Shown piece after piece: positions 16,715-24,667 of a DNA stretch of 64,000 nt. The stretch is from Flavobacterium hydrophilum (lineage in GTDB: Bacteria; Bacteroidota; Bacteroidia; Flavobacteriales; Flavobacteriaceae), in NCBI RefSeq assembly GCF_003202405.1, contig NZ_QJHL01000004.1:124001-188000 (forward strand), written 5' to 3'. A program made the translations under genes and the position numbers. The notes under the pieces are model-generated. The model was given only the letters and a program-made list of their open reading frames with translations, was not told where the DNA came from and did no database searches. Each line of letters starts with the position of its first letter. Position 1 is the first letter of the stretch.

Positions 16715-16722
16715 CAAAATTA
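16715..16722 (-). promoter_or_regulatory. Candidate -7 box of gcvP (TAATTTTG)
   Basis: TAnnTTTG match on the minus strand, 117 nt upstream of the gcvP start; no clear -33 TTG. Confidence 0.35.
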
Positions 16723-16786
16723 AGTATTATTAATAATTTAATGGGTATTTTTAACTTCAATTTTTATGAATTTTTCAACTAAAGAG

Positions 16787-16814
16787 TTGATTTGTTAACA
16801 ATTGATTAGATTTG
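16787..16814 (+). promoter_or_regulatory. Promoter of the UbiA-like membrane protein gene
   Basis: TTG (16787-16789), 17-nt spacer, TAGATTTG (16807-16814). The box ends 4 nt before the ATG, so the mRNA would be almost leaderless. Confidence 0.55.
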
Positions 16815-16818
16815 AAAT

Positions 16819-17631
16819 ATGAAACAATTAAAACAGATATTCGATTTTTACTTAAATAGCAGTATTCACGTGGCTTTATCGTGTTATGCTTTGGTACGGA
16901 TTACGTTTCATGTGTTTCATATTCAGTACGATGAACCGATGGCACTTTTTGTTTTTTTCGGGACAATTGTGGGGTATAATTTTGTTAAATATGATGCTTT
17001 GGTTCGTGTCAAAAAAAATCCAATCGGAATTCAGCTAAAAATTATTGCTGTTTTGAGTTTTATTTCGGTGATTTTGGTTGGTTATTATTTTTTTCATTTA
17101 AAGAAAATTACTCAGATTGTTTCTATAGGTATTTTTGCGATAACAGCACTTTATACGCTGCCGTTTTTTCCAAATAGAAAAAATGCCAGAAATTGGGCTG
17201 GTGTAAAAATTTACATTGTGGCAATTTGCTGGGTGGGAGCAACTTTAGTTTTACCTTTAATAAATGCAGAGATTCCGGTTACTACAGATTTTTTTATAAA
17301 ATGTATTCAACGTTTCATCTTAGTTTTTGTGCTGATTTTAGTTTTTGAAATTATTGATTTAGCAAATGATGATCCTCATCTTCAAACCGTTCCACAGACA
17401 ATCGGGGTAAAAAAAACTAAACTTTTGGGTTTTTTATTGCTGATCCCGTTTTGGTTTTTAGAGATTTTAATTTCCACTTTCAATTATCGTGATGCTGTAA
17501 TAAATCTTTTTATGGTTGTGATACTGATGTTGTTTATTGCATTTTCAAATCCTGAACGTCCTAAATATTATACTTCTTTTTGGGTAGAAAGTGTACCCAT
17601 TCTTTGGTGGCTGATGATCGTTTTTTTGTAA
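16819..17631 (+). CDS. Polytopic membrane protein, possibly UbiA-like
   Basis: 270 residues with seven to eight hydrophobic segments. Two polar patches stand out: GYNFVKYDAL near residue 55 and EIIDLANDDPHLQTVPQTIG near 187-206. Their spacing and Asp-rich second motif recall the two Asp motifs of UbiA-type prenyltransferases (NDxxDxxxD, DxxxD), but the first motif is degenerate, so activity is uncertain. It is followed after 18 nt by another small membrane protein, probably cotranscribed. I do not recognise a specific named family. Confidence 0.6.
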   Translation: MKQLKQIFDFYLNSSIHVALSCYALVRITFHVFHIQYDEPMALFVFFGTIVGYNFVKYDALVRVKKNPIGIQLKIIAVLSFISVILVGYYFFHLKKITQIVSIGIFAITALYTLPFFPNRKNARNWAGVKIYIVAICWVGATLVLPLINAEIPVTTDFFIKCIQRFILVFVLILVFEIIDLANDDPHLQTVPQTIGVKKTKLLGFLLLIPFWFLEILISTFNYRDAVINLFMVVILMLFIAFSNPERPKYYTSFWVESVPILWWLMIVFL

Positions 17632-17649
17632 ATTAAATTTTTAATATTT

Positions 17650-18054
17650 ATGGGAGAAGATATATACTTTTTAAGATTTAGATTTACTTTTTTACAATTT
17701 CTGGCGCTTTTTTTTGGCTGGAATTTCTTTATCTGTTTTATCTGGCCAATGATGATCGAATCTTATTTTGGCGTTACTATATTTGTTTGTGCTTTTTCTT
17801 TGGTTTTTGCAATTGCAGTAAATAATGTATTGGCTTTATTACTGTTAGTGGTATTTCAAATCAATAAAAAGATTGTAATTTTCTATCAAAAGGCAATGCT
17901 GTTTATTACGTCTTATTTTGGTACTTGTGTTTTCAGCTGGTTTATGCCTCCAATGAGTATTTACGTTTTTCTCGAACATTTGTTTATTAATGCACTGACA
18001 TTGTTCTTATATTATACTTTCATAATGAAGGCAACTAACAGGGATGGTGTTTAG
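17650..18054 (+). CDS. Small membrane protein of unknown function
   Basis: 134 residues, with four hydrophobic helices (FLALFFGWNFFICFIWPMM, FVCAFSLVFAIAV with VLALLLLVVF, ITSYFGTCVFSW, and a C-terminal LFINALTLFLYYTFIM). No conserved motif recognised. It is 18 nt after the UbiA-like gene and before a shared terminator, so the two likely form an operon. Confidence 0.7.
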   Translation: MGEDIYFLRFRFTFLQFLALFFGWNFFICFIWPMMIESYFGVTIFVCAFSLVFAIAVNNVLALLLLVVFQINKKIVIFYQKAMLFITSYFGTCVFSWFMPPMSIYVFLEHLFINALTLFLYYTFIMKATNRDGV

Positions 18055-18068
18055 GAAATAATGTATTT

Positions 18069-18102
18069 AAAAAAACCGATATTATATAGATATCGGTTTT
18101 TT
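18069..18102. terminator. Bidirectional terminator
   Basis: AAAAAACCGATAT / ATATCGGTTTTTT stem between convergent genes. Confidence 0.75.
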
Positions 18103-18122
18103 AATGAAAAGATTATAAAGTC

Positions 18123-18521
18123 TTATTTTGTTTTCTGAGCCGCAAGTGCTTTATTCAATTCGGCTTTCGCTTCGTTTAGTTTTTTTCTTTTTTTGTCGAT
18201 TTTCTCTTTACTTTCCTTATCCTTAATTGCCTCATTCAAATCAGCAGTTCTTTCCTTAACTTTTTGTTGTTTATCTTTTACTTTTTTATCCAGATCAGTA
18301 TTGACTGTTTTTGTAGTGCAGTTTTTTTTGGTTTGAATTATGGCATCTTCAACTCCTTTTATTTGATTTTTATTACCAGCTTTTTTAGCCGCGGCGAGTT
18401 TTGTGCTTAATTCGCATAATTTCCTTTCACAGCTTTTTAAATCTTTGCAATTACTTTGTGAGAATCCAATAATGGAGAAAGCGAAGAATACTATTGATAA
18501 AATTTTGGTCTTTATTGTCAT
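18123..18521 (-). CDS. DUF1090 (YqjC-like) periplasmic protein
   Basis: 132 residues with a signal peptide (MTIKTKILSIVFFAFSIIGFSQ). The mature protein has CKDLKSCERKLCELSTKLAAA, KAGNKNQIKGVEDAI and KKNCTT, then a charged helix rich in Lys/Glu that ends in EAKAELNKALA. This Cys pattern and the AGN-x-x-x-hydrophobic-x-G motif are those of DUF1090, known from E. coli YqjC, of unknown function. Likely a coiled-coil periplasmic protein. Confidence 0.8.
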   Translation of the reverse strand: MTIKTKILSIVFFAFSIIGFSQSNCKDLKSCERKLCELSTKLAAAKKAGNKNQIKGVEDAIIQTKKNCTTKTVNTDLDKKVKDKQQKVKERTADLNEAIKDKESKEKIDKKRKKLNEAKAELNKALAAQKTK

Positions 18522-18679
18522 AAGCTTGATTTTTAATTATATATAAAAGTAAGAAATTACGATTTCAAAATGTCCTTATCTAAAAGAATTAGAGTATGAT
18601 TTATTTTGAGATTATTACTTATTAGGATTTTAAATAAGGTAATTTCAAAATGTACTTAATGACTCCTTTTAAAGGTTTT
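18522..18679. other. Start of long regulatory gap
   Basis: No gene is visible in 18522-18978. This first part holds two TTTCAAAATGT words (about 18563 and 18647), each 10-20 nt upstream of further AT-rich sequence. The rest of the gap is the duplicated promoter described separately. Confidence 0.4.
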
Positions 18680-18847
18680 ATGACCAAGAATCTTCGCCTT
18701 ACATCATTTTTCTCATTTTTTTTAAGTCTGATATAATTTTGAGTCAGAAATAAAATCACTCCATGTCAATTTTCATCTCTTTCGTGACTAACAATTTCCA
18801 TCTTATGACATTTCTTCTATAAATCCTACAAATCTGATATAGTTTTG
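18680..18847 (+). promoter_or_regulatory. Tandemly duplicated promoter with TGAC repeats
   Basis: Two related units about 104 bp apart. Unit 1: ATGAC (18680), then TCTGATATAATTTTGA from 18727. Unit 2: GTGAC (18784-18788), ATGAC (18805-18809, exactly 21 bp later), then TCTGATATAGTTTTGA from 18833. Both TGATATAnTTTTG blocks contain a TAnnTTTG -7 box (18734-18741 and 18840-18847). Direct TGAC half-sites two helical turns apart are the layout seen with LytTR-type or similar tandem-binding activators. The same pair occurs at 25290-25315. Confidence 0.55.
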
Positions 18848-18897
18848 ATATAGAAAATTAAGTATACTTCTTTGATAATCTTATAGATATAAATTAA

Positions 18898-18919
18898 AAA
18901 GTGGAGCAGATCCCACTTT
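18898..18919 (+). other. 5' UTR hairpin
   Basis: AAAGTGG / CCACTTT with an 8-nt loop, 60 nt before the DUF1842 start, inside its predicted leader. Possibly an mRNA stabiliser. Confidence 0.4.
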
Positions 18920-18978
18920 AAAAAACGAGGCGGTTCTGAAAAGCCTTACGAGTAAGAAAAAAATATAAATTTAAAGTT

Positions 18979-19386
18979 ATGGCAGATTTATTAGCAGGTG
19001 CTTATTTAGCAAAAGGCACAATCGGAAATGTAGGAACACCAGGTGCTTCAGTTGCATCATTTAGTTTAGTAGTTGTACCATCTCAGCATTCAGTATCGGG
19101 TACAGTGGTAATTACTCAGGCAATACAAGGTCCTGATAGCCGTATTGTAGTTCCGGTAACAGGAAAAATATATGCAACCGGAATTGGAAATGTTACACAG
19201 GTTGTTGGTTTAAAAGGACAATATGTTCATTCAGTTCCTCCACCTGCAATTGGTTCTTTCTTAGCTGACTTTGATGCTCATTTAGCTATCGATAACGAAT
19301 GGAATGGTACCGGAGGTTTTTCATATTTTGGACATACTATAGAAAATGTACCGGTAAAAGCTGTAAACCAGGCTGAATTAGTATAA
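18979..19386 (+). CDS. DUF1842 domain-like protein
   Basis: 135 residues with no signal peptide. Pattern: GTPGASVASFSLVVVPSQHSVSGTVVITQAI, VVPVTGKIYATG, VVGLKGQYVHSVPPP, FLADFDAHLAIDNEWNGTGGFSYFGH. The SGTxxITQA plus FxAxLxxDxxWxGxGxFSYxG pattern fits DUF1842, a beta-rich family of unknown function known mainly in Proteobacteria. Codon use and the strong terminator suggest high expression. A large duplicated promoter precedes it. The match is from memory of the family pattern; a profile search would settle it. Confidence 0.65.
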   Translation: MADLLAGAYLAKGTIGNVGTPGASVASFSLVVVPSQHSVSGTVVITQAIQGPDSRIVVPVTGKIYATGIGNVTQVVGLKGQYVHSVPPPAIGSFLADFDAHLAIDNEWNGTGGFSYFGHTIENVPVKAVNQAELV

Positions 19387-19416
19387 TATTTCAGCAATGC
19401 AATTATAATTATCTTT

Positions 19417-19447
19417 AAAAGGCTCGTTTTATGACAAGCCTTTTTTT
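19417..19447 (+). terminator. Terminator of the DUF1842 gene
   Basis: AAAAGGCT / AGCCTTTTTTT stem 31 nt after the stop. The remaining bases to 19670 hold no recognised feature. Confidence 0.7.
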
Positions 19448-19670
19448 AAGATTTTAATTTTAAAAATACAAAAGTTGTATGTTTTTCCAGTGATCCTGTT
19501 CCGAATGTTAATATTTAAAGCAAAGTCTTTCGAGAAAATAGAAAACAAAAAATAAACAGCTTCAAGAGTTTGTTCGTGCTAAACAATAGTAACCGCTAAC
19601 ATATTATACTTTTTTGGGGGAAAGTTAATCAGTTTTGTGGGGATTAAAGTTGTTGTTTTTAAAAATAAGT

Positions 19671-20123
19671 CTATTGGTTTTCTGCTATTTTTTTGAGCAT
19701 TTTATTTCTTTCCAAAAGAAAATCAATCAGATGGTTTTTTAGAAACAGAGTATCGAATAATTTTCCGATAATGCCAAACGGAGTTTCATATTGCAGTTGA
19801 TCTGTCATTATGGTAATTCCGTTTATTTCTTCGAAAAAATGCTCGTGTCTGAAGGTTTTGAAGTTTCCTTCTTCCATTTCATCCACAAAATAACTATAAA
19901 AATTCATTGCAGTAATTCGGCTTTTATGAGTTAGGTAAAAACCGAAATGTTTTCCTTTCCAGGTTACGGTTTCGTTTAAATTTATCAATCCTGATGTCAC
20001 ACCGGCAATCGCTTTTTCATTTGATGGAGCTGCAGATTGCTGATGAATATCTATATTTCGTGATACATCAAAAACAGTTTTTAACGGAGCATTTATTTTT
20101 GTGGTTAGATTTATGGTTGTCAT
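19671..20123 (-). CDS. SRPBCC family protein
   Basis: 150 residues of the START/Bet v 1-like fold: INLTTKINAPLKTVFDVSRNIDIHQQS at the start, a strand pattern of VTWKGKHFGFYLTHKSRI, FRHEHFFEEINGITIMTDQLQYETPFG, and a long C-terminal helix (LFLKNHLIDFLLERNKMLKKIA). Members bind hydrophobic ligands; this subgroup is often coded beside TIGR01777 oxidoreductases, as here. Last gene of the minus-strand operon; its start overlaps the stop of the preceding gene by 4 nt. Confidence 0.85.
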   Translation of the reverse strand: MTTINLTTKINAPLKTVFDVSRNIDIHQQSAAPSNEKAIAGVTSGLINLNETVTWKGKHFGFYLTHKSRITAMNFYSYFVDEMEEGNFKTFRHEHFFEEINGITIMTDQLQYETPFGIIGKLFDTLFLKNHLIDFLLERNKMLKKIAENQ

Positions 20124-20509
20124 GTCTGGTGCGTTAATTTAGAATCTGATTTTAAAAATATTCCTGTAATAACTGCAGTAATCGAATAAGATATTGCTAT
20201 GTCAGACCAGAGTGTTCCACTAATGAGAGCTGTTGTTATCCAAATTCCAATGACTACTATGAGGATGAAAAATATTTTAGTGTAAATAGTTCTTATGTTT
20301 TGGTTTTTGAGGACTACAAAGATTAAACTAAATAGCAAGTATGTTGGTATTGAAAAGGCAAATCCCATAATTAACATAATCGGATATAATTCTATAAAAC
20401 CAAAAATGTTATGATCGCTGAGATTAGATACAGCATTTTTTAAAATGAAAATTATCGGTCCGCATAATAATGTGAGTATCCAATGTCCTCCTATAAATGT
20501 CCAATTCAT
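20120..20509 (-). CDS. Small membrane protein of unknown function
   Basis: 129 residues with four hydrophobic helices (FIGGHWILTLLCGPIIFIL, IMLIMGFAFSIPTYLLFSLIFVVL, IFFILIVVIGIWITTALI, IAISYSITAVITGIFL). No family recognised. Overlaps both neighbours by 4 nt, so it is translationally coupled within the operon. Confidence 0.75.
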   Translation of the reverse strand: MNWTFIGGHWILTLLCGPIIFILKNAVSNLSDHNIFGFIELYPIMLIMGFAFSIPTYLLFSLIFVVLKNQNIRTIYTKIFFILIVVIGIWITTALISGTLWSDIAISYSITAVITGIFLKSDSKLTHQT

Positions 20510-21417
20510 TTTTGTATTAGATTTTCAAACGTACTATCAATATCGCCAAACTTAAATTCAAACCCATTTTCCAAAAGCTTTTTCGGAATTACATTTCTGC
20601 TTTTTAAAACCAATTCGGGCTGTGTACGAATCATAAATGATCCAATTTCTAACAAGAAAGTATTCAACGGAATTCCGAATGGAAAACCAACAGCTTTTCG
20701 AAGTTTCTGCATAAAATCGACATTTCGAATGGGTTTCGGTGAAACAACATTTACAACGCCTGTCATTTCTTTTTCCATAACAAAATCAACTGCCCGTGCA
20801 AAATCCTCTTCATGGATCCAGCTGACAAACTGATTTCCTTTTCCCTGTGTTCCTCCAAAACCAAAGTTTGCCAAAGTTTTTAGCGGAATAAAAGCTCCTC
20901 CGTTTTTTCCTAAAACAATAGAAGTTCGCAAAGCTGTTTTTAAAGTATTTGGCGTTTCTGTTTTAAAAAAAGCTTTTTCCCATGAAAGAGCTACATTGAT
21001 AGAAAAATCATTTCCGATTTCACCATTAGTTTCATCCATTTCTTTGTCTAATGAAAAACGATATATTGTTGATGTTGATGAATTCAGCCAGTGTTTCGGG
21101 GGATTTTGGCAATTTAAAACTGCTTTGTTGAGGATTTTGGTACTTTGAATACGGGATAATAAAATCTCTTTTTTATTCTTTTCAGTATAGCGGCAATCTA
21201 CTGATTTACCCGCCATATTGATTAAAACATCTGCATTTTCGAGTTCTTTTTCCCAGCCGGAGAAAGTTCTGGTATTCCAGTTTACATATTTAATTCCGTC
21301 AATTGTTTTTGTATTTCCTCTGGTCAGAATTACAATTTCTTCAAATTTATCTTTGAAATAATTGACTAAAACCTGTCCTAAAAAACCGGTTCCGGCTGCG
21401 ATGATAAGTTTGCTCAT
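20506..21417 (-). CDS. TIGR01777 family oxidoreductase (epimerase-like SDR)
   Basis: 303 residues with an extended-SDR Rossmann start (LIIAAGTGFLGQVLVNYF), VLINMAGKSVDCRYTEKNKKEILLSRI, the active-site area STSTIYRF, SWEKAF, and the C-terminal DUF1731-like tail (NVVSPKPIRNVDFMQKLRKAVGFPFGIP, SRNVIPKKLLENGFEFKF). This is the YfcH/SDR39U1 group. Substrate unknown. In Bacteroidota and cyanobacteria the family often sits next to SRPBCC proteins, as it does here. Confidence 0.9.
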   Translation of the reverse strand: MSKLIIAAGTGFLGQVLVNYFKDKFEEIVILTRGNTKTIDGIKYVNWNTRTFSGWEKELENADVLINMAGKSVDCRYTEKNKKEILLSRIQSTKILNKAVLNCQNPPKHWLNSSTSTIYRFSLDKEMDETNGEIGNDFSINVALSWEKAFFKTETPNTLKTALRTSIVLGKNGGAFIPLKTLANFGFGGTQGKGNQFVSWIHEEDFARAVDFVMEKEMTGVVNVVSPKPIRNVDFMQKLRKAVGFPFGIPLNTFLLEIGSFMIRTQPELVLKSRNVIPKKLLENGFEFKFGDIDSTFENLIQK

Positions 21418-21420
21418 GAT

Positions 21421-22203
21421 TTAAAAAGTTTCTTTTTTTTCGATATTCGGAAAAGCATTATCAATTCTTCTCGCCAATTCCGGCAGTTTAATAGTAGGAA
21501 CAGCAGGAAATAAATGATGTTCTAAATGATAAAACATGTTAAAGGTAATTTTGTTTTTCCATTCTTTTCTTTGTGTTCTGGCGTATTCCGGAGATTCCCC
21601 GGTATCGTGATGCACTGTCCAAACCGCAAAAAACGCCATTAAAAATTCAGCAAAAACCATAACAATGATATGATATATCAGGAAATAGATGTTGAAATAA
21701 AAAACAAAAAACGCTGCTATTGCTATAGAAGTTAGTTCTAAAACCACATTTCTGATATAATTTTTATTACCTAATTCTAAAGTGATTTTATGAATCAAAA
21801 ACATATGGACAGGGCCATACAAAATAGCTCCGTACCAGGTCATTCCTGCTGATTTTCCTTCGTAATCCTCATTAGTTAAACAATATTTATGATGCCTTAT
21901 GTGGTTAAATTTAACAGCATGTATAGAAACCATCATAAGGATACTGTTTGAATAAAGTGAAAACCAGGTCAGGAATTTATTGGTACCAAGTGAATTGTGA
22001 AAACCATTATGGACTTGCCTCAATCCGGTTAAAAAGAAAAAAGCTGAAAATGGCAGGGCTAATACATAATACCCAAAATAAGCAAGGGTCATCGAAATTA
22101 AAAACCACGGAATTGTTAAGTTGTTTTCGATCAGCATTTCTTTGAAGTTAAGATCTTTTAAATCTTTCCATTCTACTTGTTTGACTATTTCCTGATGTGT
22201 CAT
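21421..22203 (-). CDS. Fatty acid desaturase family protein
   Basis: 260 residues with the membrane-bound di-iron desaturase layout: GLRQVHNGFHNSLG, FNHIRHHKYC (HxxHH), VWTVHHDTG and FNMFYHLEHHLFPAVP (final HxxHH). Hydrophobic segments near 35-60, 85-105 and 160-190. No cytochrome b5 domain. It could desaturate or hydroxylate acyl chains or carotenoid-type lipids; specificity cannot be read. Placed centrally in the GbsR-headed operon, next to the TIGR01777 gene (3-nt gap). Confidence 0.88.
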   Translation of the reverse strand: MTHQEIVKQVEWKDLKDLNFKEMLIENNLTIPWFLISMTLAYFGYYVLALPFSAFFFLTGLRQVHNGFHNSLGTNKFLTWFSLYSNSILMMVSIHAVKFNHIRHHKYCLTNEDYEGKSAGMTWYGAILYGPVHMFLIHKITLELGNKNYIRNVVLELTSIAIAAFFVFYFNIYFLIYHIIVMVFAEFLMAFFAVWTVHHDTGESPEYARTQRKEWKNKITFNMFYHLEHHLFPAVPTIKLPELARRIDNAFPNIEKKETF

Positions 22204-22240
22204 TTTCTTAAAGTTAAGGATTTTATAGCAGAGTATTCTA

Positions 22241-22257
22241 ACAGGTTTTAAACCTGT
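22241..22257. repeat. ACAGGTTTTAAACCTGT palindrome
   Basis: A 17-nt palindrome in the 71-nt gap between the desaturase start and the preceding gene's stop. Could act as an internal attenuator or as a dispersed palindrome; a related CGGTTTTAAAACCG lies at 32619-32632. Confidence 0.5.
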
Positions 22258-22274
22258 CAGGTATATTCTTGTAA

Positions 22275-22661
22275 TTAAGCTTTAAAAACCAATCGGTCTT
22301 CTCTCTGAGCTTCTTTAGCTTTTCTTTTTCCTCTAAAGAAGAAATACAAATTGAAGAATAGCATGACGCCAAGATAGATAGAAAATCCGCCAATCTTGTA
22401 GCTCAATTTTTCTATCAGTTCCTGATAACTATCTTGTCCTAGTTGTAATTGTAAAATCATTAAGGCAAAACCAATATTTAAAAGATAAAAACCGGTTTCA
22501 AAAAGTCTGTTTGTTGCATCGGCTATATCTTCGCGGCCTTTAAAAATATCTAACATAAATATTTTACCATTTTTGAAAAGTGTTTTAGAAACATAATAAG
22601 TAAGAAATAAAGCAATTGGTAAATAAATACTGTAACCGATTAAAATTTTTGTAGTTTCCAT
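22275..22661 (-). CDS. Small membrane protein, paralogue of the next gene
   Basis: 128 residues from the ATG at 22661 (METTKILIGYSIYLPI); the longer frame to 22895 only overlaps the upstream gene and is rejected. Two to three membrane helices, an internal NGKIFMLDIFKGREDIADATNRLF and YLLNIGFALMIL, and a Lys/Arg-rich tail. It shares the layout and words YLLNIG(F/Y), NG(K/N)I with the 115-residue protein just upstream, so it is a tandem paralogue. No function recognised. Confidence 0.8.
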   Translation of the reverse strand: METTKILIGYSIYLPIALFLTYYVSKTLFKNGKIFMLDIFKGREDIADATNRLFETGFYLLNIGFALMILQLQLGQDSYQELIEKLSYKIGGFSIYLGVMLFFNLYFFFRGKRKAKEAQREDRLVFKA

Positions 22662-22678
22662 AATTATTTGATTTTTAA

Positions 22679-23026
22679 TTATTTGATTAATTTTTGAATG
22701 TATTTTGTTATAATGAAAATATTGAGGTAATGTAGAATTGAAATAATAAAAATTATGACAGCTGTTTTTAAACAAATTATTTCGATTAATTCTGTGGAGG
22801 AAATAATTTTCTCCCAGGAGATTAAAGTCATAGCACAATAACCAATGTTTAAAAGATAATACGCCATTAATAAAACCTGATTGATCTTTTGGCAAATGTC
22901 TGTATGATTCGGAATCAATTCAGCCACGTAAATGTTGCCGTTTCTATAGCAGATTTTTCCAACTTTAAGAATGATAAAAATCGTAATGCTGAGGTAAATA
23001 AAATACCCAATGATGTTGAGGTTCAT
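22679..23026 (-). CDS. Small membrane protein, tandem paralogue
   Basis: 115 residues: MNLNIIGYFIYLSITIFIIL, NGNIYVAELIPNHTDICQKINQVL, YYLLNIGYCAMTL, a helix IICLKTAVIIFIISILHYLNIF. The gene pair with 22275-22661 looks like an old duplication. Spaced 17 nt from the next gene downstream and 2 nt from the one upstream, so cotranscribed. Function unknown. Confidence 0.8.
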   Translation of the reverse strand: MNLNIIGYFIYLSITIFIILKVGKICYRNGNIYVAELIPNHTDICQKINQVLLMAYYLLNIGYCAMTLISWEKIISSTELIEIICLKTAVIIFIISILHYLNIFIITKYIQKLIK

Positions 23027-23028
23027 GA

Positions 23029-23472
23029 TTAGAATAATTTATAATGACCAATTAAATTGTAGACAAACAATACGCTGTTGACCAGCGCAAAGAGCACGAA
23101 AAGAGTATTCATACAATAACTGCCAATCTTGAATACCAATTTCTGAGGAATCTGGTACATTGGATAATAGGCAATTTGAGTAGCAACTTTTCCAACCCAA
23201 TAGAAAGCGATTAATCCGGTCAATGCAACTGCCAAAACAGATTGTTCTTTTAATTCGGTTGTAAAAACAATAGCAATTAATCCAAAACAAAAGTTTAATC
23301 CCTGAATATATCTTCCGTAAGTTTTGGCAATTTCCTGGTTTAAAGGTTTAAGTTGTTTTACATCATTGTACCAATCAAAAACATGGTGGCGAATATACGG
23401 ATAGATAAGAGCTGTAAATATTTGGCCAATTCCGCTTAGAATTATGAGCCAGTTTGGTATAGTTATGTTCAT
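23029..23472 (-). CDS. Small membrane protein of unknown function
   Basis: 147 residues with four hydrophobic segments (PNWLIILSGIGQIFTALIYP, GLNFCFGLIAIVFTTEL, VLAVALTGLIAFYWVGKVATQIAYY, IGSYCMNTLFVLFALVNSVLFVYNL). No recognised motif. Part of the minus-strand operon. Confidence 0.75.
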   Translation of the reverse strand: MNITIPNWLIILSGIGQIFTALIYPYIRHHVFDWYNDVKQLKPLNQEIAKTYGRYIQGLNFCFGLIAIVFTTELKEQSVLAVALTGLIAFYWVGKVATQIAYYPMYQIPQKLVFKIGSYCMNTLFVLFALVNSVLFVYNLIGHYKLF

Positions 23473-23500
23473 GATTCCTGATTTATAGATTAATAAAAAT

Positions 23501-24241
23501 TTAATTGTAAGCTTCTTTGAGTGCTAAAACAGTTTTTAGTCTTCGTTTGTTTTTTACTTTAATGGCAGATCCTTTTGCCAGAAAAACAGATGTTGGAATA
23601 GTATTTTCTAAAAACCCAAAGTCATTTCCATAATTTTCCTTGAAATCAATATCAATTCTATGATTTAGAACTTCAAATTGTTCCCATCTCGGATGTTGAA
23701 CTTCGTACTCAAAAGTGGTTTCGTAATCAATTTTTGTATATCCGAAATAATGTTCTGTAATAAATTCTGCTTCAGAATTAATTTCGATTTCTCTTGGCTT
23801 TTTTGCAGTTTCTAACTGAATGGTATTCCATTGATCTTTATTTTTCCATTGGTAAACAAAAGTATTTGTATCCTTAGCTTCCATAATTTCATGTCTCATT
23901 TTCTGCGTTTCATAATGTTCCTGATACAAAGTATTAGCTATAAAAGTGATTGCTTTTTTCGGAACAATTTCTTTGATAAAAACAACTCCGCGTTTCCATT
24001 CACCATTCTCAAAACGTTTTACATAGAATCTCAAATTGACTTCTTCAAAATTGACATGAAACGGAACTTTTAATCCTAAAACTTTGGTGTTTTTAAATAT
24101 AAAACCAACTAAGCTTACATAACATTTGTTGTTCCAGAGATCAATTTCAGTTCCGGCTGGAACATGTTTTTCTAAAATTTCACGATTAACCTCATAATTA
24201 AATAAGGCTAAATTTTTCCATTCGGCTTTTAAGAAGTTCAT
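23501..24241 (-). CDS. DUF2071 family protein (YqjF-like)
   Basis: 246 residues of the DUF2071 family: FLKAEWKNLALFNYEVNREILEKHVPAGTEIDLWNNKCYVSLVGFIF, FEEVNLRFYVKRFENGEWKRGVVFIKEIVP and FITEHYFGYTKI. Acetoacetate-decarboxylase-like fold in known structures, but no proven activity. Its stop-start overlap with the upstream membrane gene (24238-24241) shows coupling. Confidence 0.88.
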   Translation of the reverse strand: MNFLKAEWKNLALFNYEVNREILEKHVPAGTEIDLWNNKCYVSLVGFIFKNTKVLGLKVPFHVNFEEVNLRFYVKRFENGEWKRGVVFIKEIVPKKAITFIANTLYQEHYETQKMRHEIMEAKDTNTFVYQWKNKDQWNTIQLETAKKPREIEINSEAEFITEHYFGYTKIDYETTFEYEVQHPRWEQFEVLNHRIDIDFKENYGNDFGFLENTIPTSVFLAKGSAIKVKNKRRLKTVLALKEAYN

Positions 24242-24600
24242 TTTCTTGAATATTGATTAAAATTATATGTAAAGTATAAGGCCAGTAAGACAGGTATTCC
24301 TCCAAAAAACGCAGATGAAAAATATTGTAAAAATTTTAATTTATATATTAGATCAGAGATTGCGGAAAGACTGAATATTGTGATAAAATAAATTATTACA
24401 CCTATAAAATAATTTCTGATTTTATCGCTGCAATTTGATGAGATAAACCAAATGAACCCAACTAATAATTGATATGCAGGCATTACAAATAAACCCAAAA
24501 CTAAAGCGATATCCTTACAATCAGAATAAAATTGACTTAATGCCGCACTTATGATTAGTGTAAAAACGATGGCTAAATTTCCAATATTTAATATTTTCAC
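24238..24600 (-). CDS. Small membrane protein behind the second operator
   Basis: 120 residues with four hydrophobic helices (IGNLAIVFTLIISAALSQF, IALVLGLFVMPAYQLLVGFIWF, FIGVIIYFITIFSLSAI, FFGGIPVLLALYFTYNF). Unknown family. First gene after the regulator; a perfect operator-like palindrome lies 14-40 nt upstream of its start. Confidence 0.75.
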   Translation of the reverse strand: MKILNIGNLAIVFTLIISAALSQFYSDCKDIALVLGLFVMPAYQLLVGFIWFISSNCSDKIRNYFIGVIIYFITIFSLSAISDLIYKLKFLQYFSSAFFGGIPVLLALYFTYNFNQYSRK

Positions 24601-24613
24601 AATTATTTTTATT

Positions 24614-24645
24614 TTTAAACTTTCAGAAAAAAATGAAAGTTTAAA
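24614..24645. promoter_or_regulatory. Operator-like palindrome 1
   Basis: TTTAAACTTTCA, 8-nt spacer, TGAAAGTTTAAA: 12-bp perfect arms. Located between the GbsR-type regulator gene and the next operon gene. Same arms and spacer as palindrome 2. Confidence 0.7.
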
Positions 24646-24667
24646 TTAAATTTTTTTAGTTTGAGAT

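Noticed and set aside
16599..16818. Glycine riboswitch before gcvP
   Set aside because: I do not see the conserved glycine aptamer core; only simple nested dyads are present.
18522..18978. Possible small gene in the long gap before the DUF1842 gene
   Set aside because: No ORF with a start and credible composition; the sequence is explained by a duplicated promoter.
22662..22895. Upstream extension of the 128-residue membrane protein gene to 22895
   Set aside because: The extra residues overlap the upstream gene in another frame and carry no membrane or motif signal; ATG at 22661 is followed by a normal start of a membrane protein.
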